From Actinoplanes palleronii (lineage in GTDB: Bacteria > Actinomycetota > Actinomycetes > Mycobacteriales > Micromonosporaceae), in contig NZ_BOMS01000160.1 of assembly GCF_016862315.1 (NCBI RefSeq), positions 1 to 38,619 on the forward strand: DNA of 38,619 nucleotides. Direction: 5' to 3'. Below are positions 6,478 to 15,312 of this stretch, one piece after another. Within the stretch, counting starts at the first letter, position 1, and each line of letters begins with the position of its first letter. A program made the position numbers and the translations under genes. The notes under the pieces were generated by a model. That model was not told where the DNA came from. It did no database searches and saw only the letters and a list, made by a program, of their open reading frames with translations.

Positions 6478-8994
6478 GTGGAGAAGACGTGGCGGCTGCC
6501 GGGCCACATCGTTGCGGCCCTGTGTGCCCTGGTACTGGTGGTCGCCGGCATCCCGGCCCGGGCGATCGCGGCGGAACCGGCCCGATGGCACGGGCATGCA
6601 TCGGTCGAGGGTGTGACGGTCACCGAGACCGAGGACAGCGTCACGGTCACCCTGGAGAACGACGACATCGCCCGCGTCGACAGCGGTCTGCTGCTGACCT
6701 GGATGGACGAGCTCACCACCGCGGCGCCGGTGCTCACCGACGCGATCAAGGTGTCGTTCGACGCCCACCCCCTCGACATGGGCCTGTCCGCGGCCGACCG
6801 GGAGCCGTGGAGCACCTCCGACGCGGAACTGTCGATCTCGAGCGTCGGCAACAGCATCTCCATCGTGCTGCCGATGGACGAGGCGCACACCGAGGCGAGC
6901 TGGTGGATGAAGCTGGTCGCCTCGGCCGTCGGCTACCTGAGTCAGCTGTCGATCCGCATCTCCTGCTACGCCGCCTTCAACGTGGGCTCGGCGGTCGCCG
7001 GCCCGGTCTGCGCCGGTCTGGGCGCCTTCACCGGCGTGATGGTCTACCAGGCGATCGTCATCTTCGTGGACCACAAGCAGGCCGATCCGGAGCAGTGGGC
7101 GCAGGCGCTCGCGTTCGCGGTGGTCGCCGCGGCCGGCGCGGTGGCGTGGGAGAGCGGGCTCAACGACTTCGCGAAGACCAAGATGCGACCGCTGTTCGAG
7201 AAACTGCGGGACGCCACCTACGAGCTGGCCAAGAAGGCCGGCCCCTGGATCAAGAGAGCCGTCGGTGACGGGTTCACCTGGCTGGGTGATCGGCTCGGCG
7301 AGCTGTCGCAGTACATCTCCGACAAGATGAGCGCCGCCTATCGTGCGCTGTTCGAGAGTGCCGGCGTGGGCACCGTCAAGGTGATGGTGGTCGGCGACTC
7401 GATGAGCCACGGCCGGGAGGGCGACTACACCTGGCGGTACCGGCTGTGGCAGTGGTTCCAGAACCAGCACATCGCCGTCGACTTCGTCGGCCCCTACTCC
7501 GGGACGCAGCCGCCCGACGAGGCCGCGCCACCCCGCCCGCCGCTGCTGCAGGGCGAGACCGAGGCGGGCAGCAGGCCGCGGACTTCCGGATCGTACGCAA
7601 ATGGGGTTGTGCCTTTTGACAGCAACCACTTCGCGGTCTGGGGGCGGCAGGCGGCCCAGGACCAACAGCTGATCAGGGAGCAGGTCGCGGCCTGGCAACC
7701 GGACCTGCTGCTCGTCGGCCTCGGCTTCAACGACCTCGGCTGGTTCGTCAGCGGCCCGGACGGCACCCTGGCCAGCATGAAGTCGCTGGTCGACAACGCC
7801 CGCGCCGCCAAACCGAACCTCAAGTTCGCACTGGCCAACGTGCCGCAACGCACCAAGATCGACGGCCGGGACGACCTGCCGGTGAACACCGACACCTACA
7901 ACCGGAAGCTCGCCACCGCGATCCCGGGCTGGAGCACCGCTCAGTCACCGGTCCGGCTCGTCGACTGGCGCGGCAACTACCGCTGCGAGGTCGGCGGCTG
8001 CCCCGCCGGATACGACGGCCTGCACCCCAACGCGCTCGGCGAGTACCAGATCGCGCACGCCTTCGAGCAGACCCTGCACGACGGCTACGGCCTCGGCGCG
8101 AACGTCCCCGCGGCGCCCGCCACCGCACCGGGCCGGGCCCTGTCGACACCAGCCCGGGTCAGCGCCATCGCCAGCCCGGGCGGCTTGACCGTCACCTGGG
8201 ATCCGGTCTTCGGCGCGTCCGGCTACACCGTGCGTTCCCGGCTCGTCGGCCAGTCCGCCTGGAGCGAGATGCCCGCGTCGGCCGCCCGTTACGACAACGG
8301 CTGGGTCCTCGACGGCCAGCAGTGGGAGGCCCAGGTCCGGGCGAACTACGGCGACCAGGCGTCCGGCTGGTCAGGTGTGGTCGGCACGACCGTGCGTCCG
8401 CAGACCGCCGCCGGCGCGTCCAACATCCTCACCCTCGCCGCGCTCGACGGCCTCGACATCGCCTGGGACCCGCCGACCGGCAACTACACGGCCGGCATCG
8501 AGCGGTACAGCGTGCTCACCTACGACCAGGACACCCCGGGCGCGTGGCTCAACGCCGTCGGGATCAAGGGGCAGCGGGCGCACATCGGCGGGCTCATCTC
8601 GGGACACCGCTACGTGGTCGCGATCCAGAGCTGGAACGCCGCCGGCGGTGGTTTCCCCTCCACCGGACACGCCATCGTCGTCGGCGCGGGAAAACCCGCC
8701 GACCCCACCGGTCTGACGGTCACCGCGAGCGATCCGACCACCGTCCAGCTGGCGTGGACCGCGGCCGCCGGGGCCGGCGGCTATGAGGTCCGGATCCGCA
8801 ACATCAACGACAACACCACATCGTACGAGGACAGCGGCACCACCACGCACGGCATCGCGTACCTGTTCCCCGGGTACTGGAACTACGAGTACTGCGTGCG
8901 GGCGTACAACGGCGAACAGAAGTCGGGCTGGTCCCACTGCGTCGTCCTGCCGCCGAACACCGCGGGAAGCCCCGGGCAGCCACCGGGCCGGTAG
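6478..8994 (+). CDS. secreted SGNH-hydrolase protein with fibronectin type III domains
   Basis: This is 838 aa. The GTG start has GAGGAG 4-8 nt upstream. The signal peptide is residues 1-31 (hydrophobic core AALCALVLVVAGI, cleavage after AIA). Residues 32-295 are an unrecognised region with a hydrophobic, Ala/Gly-rich stretch at about 150-230. Residues 300-545 form an SGNH/GDSL esterase domain: GDS (nucleophile Ser308), GFND (Asn418) and DGLH (Asp513, His516). Residues 560-825 hold about three fibronectin-III-like modules, with repeated GLTVTWDP and VQLAWT strand starts and Trp/Tyr pairs. The protein probably deacylates an extracellular polysaccharide or lipid; the substrate is unknown. Confidence 0.88.
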   Translation: MEKTWRLPGHIVAALCALVLVVAGIPARAIAAEPARWHGHASVEGVTVTETEDSVTVTLENDDIARVDSGLLLTWMDELTTAAPVLTDAIKVSFDAHPLDMGLSAADREPWSTSDAELSISSVGNSISIVLPMDEAHTEASWWMKLVASAVGYLSQLSIRISCYAAFNVGSAVAGPVCAGLGAFTGVMVYQAIVIFVDHKQADPEQWAQALAFAVVAAAGAVAWESGLNDFAKTKMRPLFEKLRDATYELAKKAGPWIKRAVGDGFTWLGDRLGELSQYISDKMSAAYRALFESAGVGTVKVMVVGDSMSHGREGDYTWRYRLWQWFQNQHIAVDFVGPYSGTQPPDEAAPPRPPLLQGETEAGSRPRTSGSYANGVVPFDSNHFAVWGRQAAQDQQLIREQVAAWQPDLLLVGLGFNDLGWFVSGPDGTLASMKSLVDNARAAKPNLKFALANVPQRTKIDGRDDLPVNTDTYNRKLATAIPGWSTAQSPVRLVDWRGNYRCEVGGCPAGYDGLHPNALGEYQIAHAFEQTLHDGYGLGANVPAAPATAPGRALSTPARVSAIASPGGLTVTWDPVFGASGYTVRSRLVGQSAWSEMPASAARYDNGWVLDGQQWEAQVRANYGDQASGWSGVVGTTVRPQTAAGASNILTLAALDGLDIAWDPPTGNYTAGIERYSVLTYDQDTPGAWLNAVGIKGQRAHIGGLISGHRYVVAIQSWNAAGGGFPSTGHAIVVGAGKPADPTGLTVTASDPTTVQLAWTAAAGAGGYEVRIRNINDNTTSYEDSGTTTHGIAYLFPGYWNYEYCVRAYNGEQKSGWSHCVVLPPNTAGSPGQPPGR

Positions 8995-8997
8995 CGT

Positions 8998-9037
8998 GGC
9001 GGACAGCGCGAGCCGGCCCGGGCCCGCGCTGTCCGCC
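8998..9037. terminator. bidirectional terminator hairpin
   Basis: Perfect 13-bp arms GGCGGACAGCGCG (8998-9010) and CGCGCTGTCCGCC (9025-9037) flank a GC-rich loop. The hairpin starts right after the stop of the SGNH gene and lies between convergent genes. No T-tract is evident, as is common in actinobacteria. Confidence 0.85.
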
Positions 9038-9136
9038 CACGCGCGTGACCGACCCGCTGGGCGTCTGCGCGGTCAAGTGTTGCCTTGGACGCTCGCCGCA
9101 GATATTCGGGTAAGCCGGAAGGTGGTGAAACCCTCG

Positions 9137-10591
9137 CTAGCCGGCCGGACCGAACCAGGTGGTCAGCGCGTGCGTGAGGCCGTCGCCGCCGTTCTCGTGC
9201 GCCCAGGCGACGTAGCCATCGGGGCGGACCAGCAGACCGGTCAGCGGCTCGGTGGCGACGGCGGGGACGATGTCGACCCGGTCCTGCCAGCCGGCGGCGA
9301 TGTCCCGCAGGCGCCGGTCCGTGGTCAGGTCCAGCAGCACCGGCCGGCCGGTGTGCAGGAGGGTGCCGAGGGTCGTGCCGCGGTCCAGTTTCAGGTCGGG
9401 TGCCCAGCCGCCGATCAGCGGGTGGGGGCCTGGCTGGTAGCGGATGTCCAGGCCGGTCAGCCGGTCGGCGACGGCCCGCAGCGTGGTGGGCTCGGTGAGC
9501 AGCTCGGCGAAGACGTCGCGCAGGGCGTCGACGTGCGGGCCGGGTGAGAGCAGCAGGCCCTGGGCGCGGACGGAGGTGAGCATCCGCTCGGCGACCGGAT
9601 GCCGTTCACTGTGGTAGGTGTCCAGCAGCCCGGCCGGGGCGTCGCCGCGGACCTGCGCGGCGAGTTTCCAGCCGAGGTTGGCGGCGTCCTGGATGCCGGT
9701 CGTCATGCCCGGGCCGCCGGCGGGCAGCTGAATGTGTGCCGCGTCCCCGGCGAGCAGGACCCGCCCGGCCCGGTACCGGTCGGCTTGGCGGGCCGCGTCG
9801 GTGAACCGGGACAGCCAGCGTGACTCGCTCATCCCCACCTCGGTGCCGAGCACCCGGCGGGTGGCCCCGCGCAAGTCGTCGAGGGTCACCGGGGCGTCCC
9901 GGTCCCCGCCGGTCCGCCATTCGGAGACGACCACCCGGTGGACGCCGTTGCCGAGCGGGAACGCGGTGAACAGGCCGGTCGGGGTACGTCGCATGCCGGG
10001 CGGCACCGCGTCCGGGTCGGTCAGTGTGACGTCGCCGAAGCGGGAGATCTGGGTGGCCTCGGTACCGGTGAAGCCGATGCCGGCCGCCCGGCGGACCAGG
10101 CTGCGGGCGCCGTCACAGCCGACCACGTAGCGGGCATCCAGCCGGTAGCCGCCGTCCGGTCCGTCGACCTGGAGGGTGACCTGCTCCGTCGACTGGGTCA
10201 CCTCGGTCACTTGATGACCGCGGCGCAGCTGCGCGCCGAGCTCGACGGCCCACTCCCGCAGCACCCGCTCGACCTGCGCCTGCGGCGCCATCAGCAGGGG
10301 CGGGAGGTGCTCGGGCGGCACCGACTCCAGCAGCGGCGTGAGATCCAGCGGGATGCCGCCGAAGTGGGTGAACCGGGCCCAGCCCCGGGCCGCGCCGTCG
10401 AAACGGTCGAGCAGGCCGCGGTAGTTCAGGGTCTGCGCGCCGCGACCGGCGATGCCGGGCGCCTTGGAGAGATCAGTCGGGGCAGCCAGCCGTTCCAGCA
10501 CGATCACCTGGACGCCGCCGAGCCGCAACTCGCCGGCGAGCAGAAGGCCGGTGGGGCCGCCACCGACGATCACCACGTCGACCGGGCTCAT
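9137..10591 (-). CDS. FAD-dependent aromatic monooxygenase (PheA/TfdB family)
   Basis: This is 484 aa. The ATG at 10589-10591 overlaps the TGA of the TetR gene (ATGA), so translation is coupled. The FAD dinucleotide-binding motif GGGPTG is at residues 10-15, the DG motif GCDGARS at 158-164, and the ribose-binding GDAAH at 282-286, followed by GGPGMTTGIQDAANLGWKL. The C-terminal thioredoxin-like domain of this family spans about 390-484. Relatives include rifampicin monooxygenase and hydroxylases of aromatic polyketides. With a co-transcribed TetR repressor, a detoxification or antibiotic-modifying role is plausible, but the substrate cannot be read from sequence. Confidence 0.9.
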   Translation of the reverse strand: MSPVDVVIVGGGPTGLLLAGELRLGGVQVIVLERLAAPTDLSKAPGIAGRGAQTLNYRGLLDRFDGAARGWARFTHFGGIPLDLTPLLESVPPEHLPPLLMAPQAQVERVLREWAVELGAQLRRGHQVTEVTQSTEQVTLQVDGPDGGYRLDARYVVGCDGARSLVRRAAGIGFTGTEATQISRFGDVTLTDPDAVPPGMRRTPTGLFTAFPLGNGVHRVVVSEWRTGGDRDAPVTLDDLRGATRRVLGTEVGMSESRWLSRFTDAARQADRYRAGRVLLAGDAAHIQLPAGGPGMTTGIQDAANLGWKLAAQVRGDAPAGLLDTYHSERHPVAERMLTSVRAQGLLLSPGPHVDALRDVFAELLTEPTTLRAVADRLTGLDIRYQPGPHPLIGGWAPDLKLDRGTTLGTLLHTGRPVLLDLTTDRRLRDIAAGWQDRVDIVPAVATEPLTGLLVRPDGYVAWAHENGGDGLTHALTTWFGPAG

Positions 10592-11187
10592 TTGCGCAGC
10601 TCGGCCGGAACGGGCAGGCCGGCGGCGACCTGACCGAGAGCGTCCCGCAGCACGGCCGGCAAGGGCTGGGTTGCCCCGTTCTGCCGCCAGTGCTCCATCG
10701 TCACCCGGATCGCGCTCAGCACGGCGCCGGCAACCAGCCGGGGATAGAGGTCGCGGTCGGCGTCCGCGCCGATCCGGGACGCGACGGCCGCAGCGACGCC
10801 GGATTCGATCACCGCGTACGTCTTGAGGTGCTCGTCGGTGAGCAGCGGGGCGCTCTGGAGCCGCACCACCTGACGCATGTCGCTCTCGTCCCCGGCGAAG
10901 CCGTCCACGACAGCATCCGTCAGCGCCGCCCACAGCGGCTCGCCGACCGGGCGAGCGGCCAGCGCCTCGATGATCTGCTCGGCGCGCTGGTGGCCGGTGG
11001 CCAGCAGCGCTTCTTCCTTGGTGGCGAAGTAGTTGCTGAACGTGCGGACGGAGACGCCCGCCTCGGCGGCAATGTCCTCGACGCGCACCTGGTCCCAGCC
11101 GCGCAGGGCGGCCAGTCGAAGGGCGGCCAGCCGCAGGGCGTCGCGGGTGGCTTGCTTCTTGCGCTCACGCAGTCCGGGTTGGCTCAT
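10588..11187 (-). CDS. TetR-family repressor of the monooxygenase operon
   Basis: This is 199 aa from the ATG at 11185-11187. The N-terminal helix-turn-helix is clear (VEDIAAEAGVSVRTFSNYFATKEEAL). The C-terminal ligand domain is of the actinobacterial MftR-like type (TMEHWRQNG near the end). It is the first gene of a two-gene operon with the FAD monooxygenase, with a 4-bp overlap. Its upstream region carries direct and inverted repeats of CTGCAATATTG, which are probably its own operator, so autoregulation and induction by a monooxygenase substrate are expected. Confidence 0.9.
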   Translation of the reverse strand: MSQPGLRERKKQATRDALRLAALRLAALRGWDQVRVEDIAAEAGVSVRTFSNYFATKEEALLATGHQRAEQIIEALAARPVGEPLWAALTDAVVDGFAGDESDMRQVVRLQSAPLLTDEHLKTYAVIESGVAAAVASRIGADADRDLYPRLVAGAVLSAIRVTMEHWRQNGATQPLPAVLRDALGQVAAGLPVPAELRK

Positions 11188-11468
11188 GCATCAACCATAG
11201 CCAATCTTGCAGTGCCCTGCAATATTGCATTTGACTGCAATATTGGCCGCGCTTCGTCGGCTGGCGCACGTGCTTCGTGACCACTTGCACGCAGGGTGAA
11301 CAAGCTTCGAGGCGCCACCGGCAATATCAATATCCGCAAGTGGTGCCGGTTCTCACCGACATCTCGGCGCGCGACGCCGTCAACGTGGTGCCGAAAGTCG
11401 CGAACATCTGGTGCCCACATCGCGCGAACGAAGCCAAGCGCCAGCCACGGGTGCGGAAGCGTGAGCCG
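11188..11468. other. intergenic stretch, nothing identified beyond the operator
   Basis: Apart from the operator at 11207-11246, I find no gene in these 281 bp. The stretch 11320-11460 stays open in frames on both strands but has no ribosome site and no domain I recognise. It might be a relic of an inserted element, but I cannot show that. Confidence 0.4.
11207..11246. promoter_or_regulatory. TetR operator cluster
   Basis: Three overlapping elements lie 20-60 bp upstream of the TetR start: an inverted repeat TTGCAG-N4-CTGCAA (11207-11222), the perfect palindrome TGCAATATTGCA (11218-11229), and a second copy of CTGCAATATTG at 11235-11245. The two CTGCAATATTG copies are 18 bp apart. The AT-rich motif stands out in this GC-rich DNA. 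Confidence 0.75.
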
Positions 11469-12134
11469 TCAGTCGAACCAGGCGACGAGCCGTACGCCCT
11501 CGTCCCCGAAGCGATGCGCCAGCGTCTGCATGACGGCGAAGACGTGTTCCCATCCGGTTCCGGGTCCGAGCACGTCGTGTCGGGAGATGGCGGGCTTGTA
11601 CTGGAACATGGTCTTGCGTTTCCCCAAGATGCCGCCTTCCCGCCCAGTGCCGTCTTGCCACCAGGTGCCATAAGGGGTGTCGGCCGGTGATCCGCTGATC
11701 GGTGACAGGCCGTACTCGGTGATGAACTCGTTCGGCCACTGGTCGTCGATGCGGCATTGCACCCAGACTCCGTCGCCGGGGCTGTCGCCGAAGCCGAGAA
11801 CGCCGCGGGCTGGGAGTTCGGCTGTCATGTCGAGGTCGCGCAGTTCAGGCCAGGAGATCCAGGTGCTGCCATGGACCGCCCGGTCGACTTCGGCGTTGTA
11901 CGTGTAGTCCCTGCGCACGGTCTCGGAGACGTCGGCCGGCAGGCCGCGGTCTTCGGCGACTGGTTCCCAGCCGGCCCAGTTACGTTCGCCGAACAGGCAT
12001 CCGTAGCCGTCGTAGCCGTCGCGTAGGACGGGGTAGAGACTATTCATGCATTCGAGCCACGGGCGCTCTTGGTCCGGCCAGAAGGCGTTGAAAGGTTCGC
12101 GGACCTCGATCACGTCGTAGATATCGGTTCCCAC
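11469..12134 (-). CDS. hypothetical protein beginning MGTDIYDVIEVRE
   Basis: This is 221 aa from a GTG at 12132-12134. The N-terminus resembles a loose family of small proteins from phages and actinobacteria that start MGTDI(H/Y) followed by an acidic or aromatic segment; their function is unknown. The protein is rich in Trp, Asp and Tyr, is soluble, and has no signal peptide or membrane segment. The C-terminal part (HVFAVMQTLAHRFGDEGVRLVAWFD) looks like a compact amphipathic domain end. Codon use is slightly less GC-biased at third positions than its neighbours, which hints at recent acquisition. Confidence 0.65.
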   Translation of the reverse strand: MGTDIYDVIEVREPFNAFWPDQERPWLECMNSLYPVLRDGYDGYGCLFGERNWAGWEPVAEDRGLPADVSETVRRDYTYNAEVDRAVHGSTWISWPELRDLDMTAELPARGVLGFGDSPGDGVWVQCRIDDQWPNEFITEYGLSPISGSPADTPYGTWWQDGTGREGGILGKRKTMFQYKPAISRHDVLGPGTGWEHVFAVMQTLAHRFGDEGVRLVAWFD

Positions 12135-12221
12135 GCGGAGAGATCATAGGTCTTCTTGATCTTGTGCCTGCTGGTTGACCTCGGATCTGTTACCACGTTT
12201 GAGCGCCACTGGGACGGATCC

Positions 12222-12530
12222 CTATCGGGTGGATTCGATGTCAGCGGGTGCAGTGCCGCCGGCTGCGGTGGGAGCACCGTAGCCGCGATCGAGACCACCA
12301 TGGCCGGACCTCCACCCGTCGGGCCATAGCGGTTCGAGTTTTCCCTGTGCGTCGTAGAACAGATAGGACCGTAGGTCCGCGGAGTGCTCCAGCTGGTGGT
12401 GGAGAGCGGGCGGGTGGCCGCCCTCGACGGCGAGGATCGGCTGGGCGGCCAGCAGTTCGCGCAATACGCCGATCTGCCAGGTGACGGCGAGCAGCTTCCT
12501 GAGCCGCATCAGGATCGCGACGGAATCCAC
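12222..12530 (-). CDS. small hypothetical protein
   Basis: This is 102 aa from a GTG at 12528-12530; an ATG at codon 8 is an alternative start. Third positions are strongly GC (CTG, GTC, GCC, ATC), as expected of a translated gene, and nothing on the opposite strand explains this. The N-terminal half is helical (MRLRKLLAVTWQIGVLRELL). The C-terminal half is Gly/Ala-rich and probably unstructured. The family is not recognised. It lies upstream of the gene at 11469-12134 in the same direction, 87 bp away. Confidence 0.5.
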   Translation of the reverse strand: MDSVAILMRLRKLLAVTWQIGVLRELLAAQPILAVEGGHPPALHHQLEHSADLRSYLFYDAQGKLEPLWPDGWRSGHGGLDRGYGAPTAAGGTAPADIESTR

Positions 12531-12708
12531 AACGCCAGATCATGCAGCAAGGCCGCCATCTACCGTCAAAACGTTTCCGGGTGGGCGGGAAGCGGTCGAC
12601 ATAGCCCCGATCAGCAAGATCGTCTGCCGATTGGCCGGAAGTCACCCGAAATGGTGAAGCTTGGCGGCACGCGATCGCGTGTCGACAGCGCCGTGGTGGT
12701 GTCGCTGT

Positions 12709-14706
12709 GTGCCGAGAAGGATCGTGTGGGCAGTGTCCGCGGCAGTGGTGCTGGCGGCGGCAGTGTCCGCCCAGCCGGTCGTCGCTCGGGCGCTGGCCGG
12801 CCGGATCGTGCAGGTCACCGTCGGCGGGAGCCACTCCTGCGGGCTGGGCAGCGACGGCACGGCCTACTGCTGGGGGCAGGGGGCCAACGGGCAGCTGGGC
12901 AACGGCGACACCGCGGACCAGCTGGCTCCGGTAGCCGTGGACGGTCCGGCCGGCGTGACCTTCACCCGGCTCACCGCCGCCTCCAACCACACGTGCGGGC
13001 TGGGCGACGACGGCACGGCCTACTGCTGGGGACAGGGTTTGTTCGGCCAGCTGGGCAACGGCGGCACCGCGGACCGGCTGACTCCGGTAGCAGTGGACGC
13101 TCCGGCCGGCGTGACCTTCACCCAGCTCACCGCCGCCACCAACCACTCCTGCGGGCTGGGCGACGACGGCAGCGCCTACTGCTGGGGCAACAACAGCAAC
13201 TACCAGCTCGGCAACGGCGGCCAGCTCGGCGCCGGCGGTTCCTACACCCTGCCGACGCCGGTCCTGGTGAACGCCCCAGCCGCGGGGGTGACGTTCACCC
13301 AGCTCACCGCCGGGTCCACCTACACATGCGGGCTGGGCAGCGACAGTACGGCCTACTGCTGGGGCCAGAGCGGTGACGGTCAACTGGGAATCGGCGGCGG
13401 CTCCACCACCCAGGCGAGTCCCGTCGCGGTGGACGCCCCGGCCGGGGTGACCTTCACCCAACTATCCGCCGGCAGCGGCGGCCCCACGTGTGGCGTGGGC
13501 GACGACGGTCAGGCGTACTGCTGGGGCTTCAATGCCGCCGGCCAGTTGGGCAACGGTGACACGGAGACTCAGTACAGCCCGATGGCGGTGAACGCTCCGG
13601 CGGGGGTGACGTTCACCCATGTCTCCGCCGCGTCCAACTACTCGTGCGGGCTGGCCGGCGACGGTGGGGCGTACTGCTGGGGATCCAACGACAGCGGCCA
13701 GTTGGGTGACGGCAGCACCGCGGACAAGCTGAGCCCGGTGGCGGTGGACGCCCCGAGCGGGGTGACCTTCACCCAGCTCGACGCCGGCTACACCAACGCG
13801 TGCGGGCTGGGCAGCGACGACGCGGTCTACTGCTGGGGTACGAACGACCATGGTCAGTTGGGTGACGGTGGCACCACGAACCAGTCAAGCCCGGTGGCGG
13901 TGCCGCTGTTCGCGCCGGCCTCGTCCCCGTCGCCAACCCCCAGCCCGTCGCCGTCGGCAACTCCCAGCCCCGCGCCGGGCGGCAGCGTGTCCCCGCCGGT
14001 CGCCCAGCTCGCTGCCGGCGACTACCACACCTGTGCGCTGAGCGACGACGACCAGGCGTACTGCTGGGGCGCCGGCACGAGCGGTCAGCTGGGCGACGGT
14101 GCCACCGTGTCCCGCTCGCATCCGGTAGCAGTCAGCGCACCGGCCGGAGTGACCTTCACCCAGCTCACCGCCGGCTGGACCCACACCTGCGGACTGGGCA
14201 GCGACGACGCGGCCTACTGCTGGGGCTCGAACCTCCGCGGCGAGCTGGGCGTGGAGGGCGCCACGAATCGCTTGACTCCGGCGGCGGTCAGCGCTCCAGC
14301 CGGAGTGACCTTCACTCAGGTCACCACCCGCGAAGACCACACGTGCGGGCTGGGCAGCGACACCACGGCCTACTGCTGGGGTCCCAACACCCGCGGTGAG
14401 CTGGGCGTCGGTGACACGGCGCCTCGCTCGGTCCCGGTGGCGGTCAGCGCACCGGCCGGAGTGACCTTCACCCAGCTCACCGCCGGCTGGTTCCACACGT
14501 GCGGCCTGGGCGACGACGCCAAGGCCTACTGCTGGGGCGCCAACGGATACAGCCAGCTGGGCGTCGGCGACACCACGAATCGCTCGATTCCGGTGGCGGT
14601 CAGCGCACCGGCCGGCGTGACCTTCACCCAGCTCACCGCCGGCTGGACCCAGACGTGCGGCCTGGGCAACGACAGCAAAGCCTATTGCTGGGGCTCCAAC
14701 AACCAC
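12709..14706 (+). pseudogene. RCC1-repeat (beta-propeller) secreted protein, 3' end lost
   Basis: The most plausible start is the GTG at 12709, followed by a basic N-terminus and a signal peptide (WAVSAAVVLAAAVSA); TTG at 12661 is also in frame. Repeats follow of about 50 residues with the RCC1 pattern GVTFTQLTAG..HTCGLG.D..AYCWG...GQLG.G, each holding the Cys pair CGL/YCWG. Seven repeats form the first lobe, then a Pro/Ser linker (PSPTPSPSPSATPSPAP, about 13922-13980), then only four and a half repeats of a second lobe. Just after WGSNNH the sequence stops being RCC1-like and becomes the antisense of the response-regulator gene. The frame stays open by chance to a stop at 15504, so a chimeric tail would be made. 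RCC1 propellers mediate protein binding; the role here is unknown. Confidence 0.8.
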
Positions 14707-14715
14707 GCGGTCGCG
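14700..14715. other. recombination junction fusing two convergent genes
   Basis: Left of this point the plus strand encodes RCC1 repeats (last matching residues WGSNNH). Right of it the minus strand encodes a NarL-type response regulator (last matching residues TKLHARDR). Neither gene keeps its own stop codon and no intergenic DNA remains, so both 3' ends are missing. A deletion joining the two genes, or an assembly join, explains this best. Confidence 0.75.
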
Positions 14716-15312
14716 GGCGTGCAGTTTGGTCATGGCCCGGTTGACGTGCGTCTTGGCGGTCACCGGGCTGATCACCATGTCGGCGGCGATCTGATCGTTG
14801 GACAGCCCACGCGCGGCCAGCGTCACGGCCTGGCGTTCGCGGGCGGTCAACCGGGTCAGCACGGTGTGCCCATCGGCCTGCGGGGGCTGGGTGACGTACC
14901 GGTCGATCAGTTTGCGGGTGATCGACGGTGCCAGCAACGCGTCGCCGCGGGCCGCGACGCGGACGGCGTGCAGAAAGTCCTCCGGCAGGATGTCCTTGAC
15001 GAGGAAGCCGGCCGCTCCGGCACGGAGCGCCTCGAACACGTACTCGTCCAGCCCGTAGTTGGTCAGGACGACGATGTGCACCCCGTCCAGAGCCGGGTCC
15101 GCGGTGATGCGCCGGGTGGCCTCGATGCCGTCGACGCGCGGCATCCGGATGTCGAGGAGAACGACGTCGGGCCGATGTTGCCGGGTCAGCGCGACTCCGT
15201 CGTGGCCGTCGCCCGCCTCGGCCACGACCTCGAGGTCGTCCTCGGCGTCGAGCAGAGCTCGGAAGCCGCTGCGGATCAGAGGCTGGTCGTCGACCAGCAG
15301 GATCCGGATCAC
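14707..15312 (-). pseudogene. NarL/LuxR-type response regulator, C-terminus lost
   Basis: The GTG start at 15310-15312 overlaps the kinase stop (GTGA). The receiver domain is complete: acidic pair in LLVDDQPLIRSGF, phospho-acceptor Asp in DVVLLDIRMP, Thr in VVLTNYG, Lys in GFLVKDI. The LuxR helix-turn-helix follows (LTARERQAV, SNDQIAADMVISPVTAKTHV, MTKLHARDR). The family normally continues another 20-25 residues with a final helix such as RAQLVVxAYExGLV. Here the frame instead enters the antisense of the RCC1 gene at about 14707 and stays open to 13885, giving a 475-codon chimera. The DNA-contacting helix is present but the dimerising last helix is gone, so function is doubtful. Confidence 0.85.

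Noticed and set aside
5250..7268. Plus-strand frame of about 670 codons spanning the acyltransferase and the SGNH 5' half
   Set aside because: It is out of frame with both real genes and Arg/Pro/Gly-rich; a shadow frame.
6409..7848. Minus-strand frame opposite the SGNH gene
   Set aside because: Arg/Gly/His-rich composition typical of antisense translation, with no ribosome site or domain.
11320..11460. Possible insertion-sequence remnant
   Set aside because: Frames are open on both strands, but I found no transposase motif, terminal inverted repeat or target duplication.
12709..14700. Regular repeats that could be mistaken for a CRISPR array
   Set aside because: They are in-frame protein repeats of about 150 bp with RCC1 character, not short direct repeats with unique spacers.
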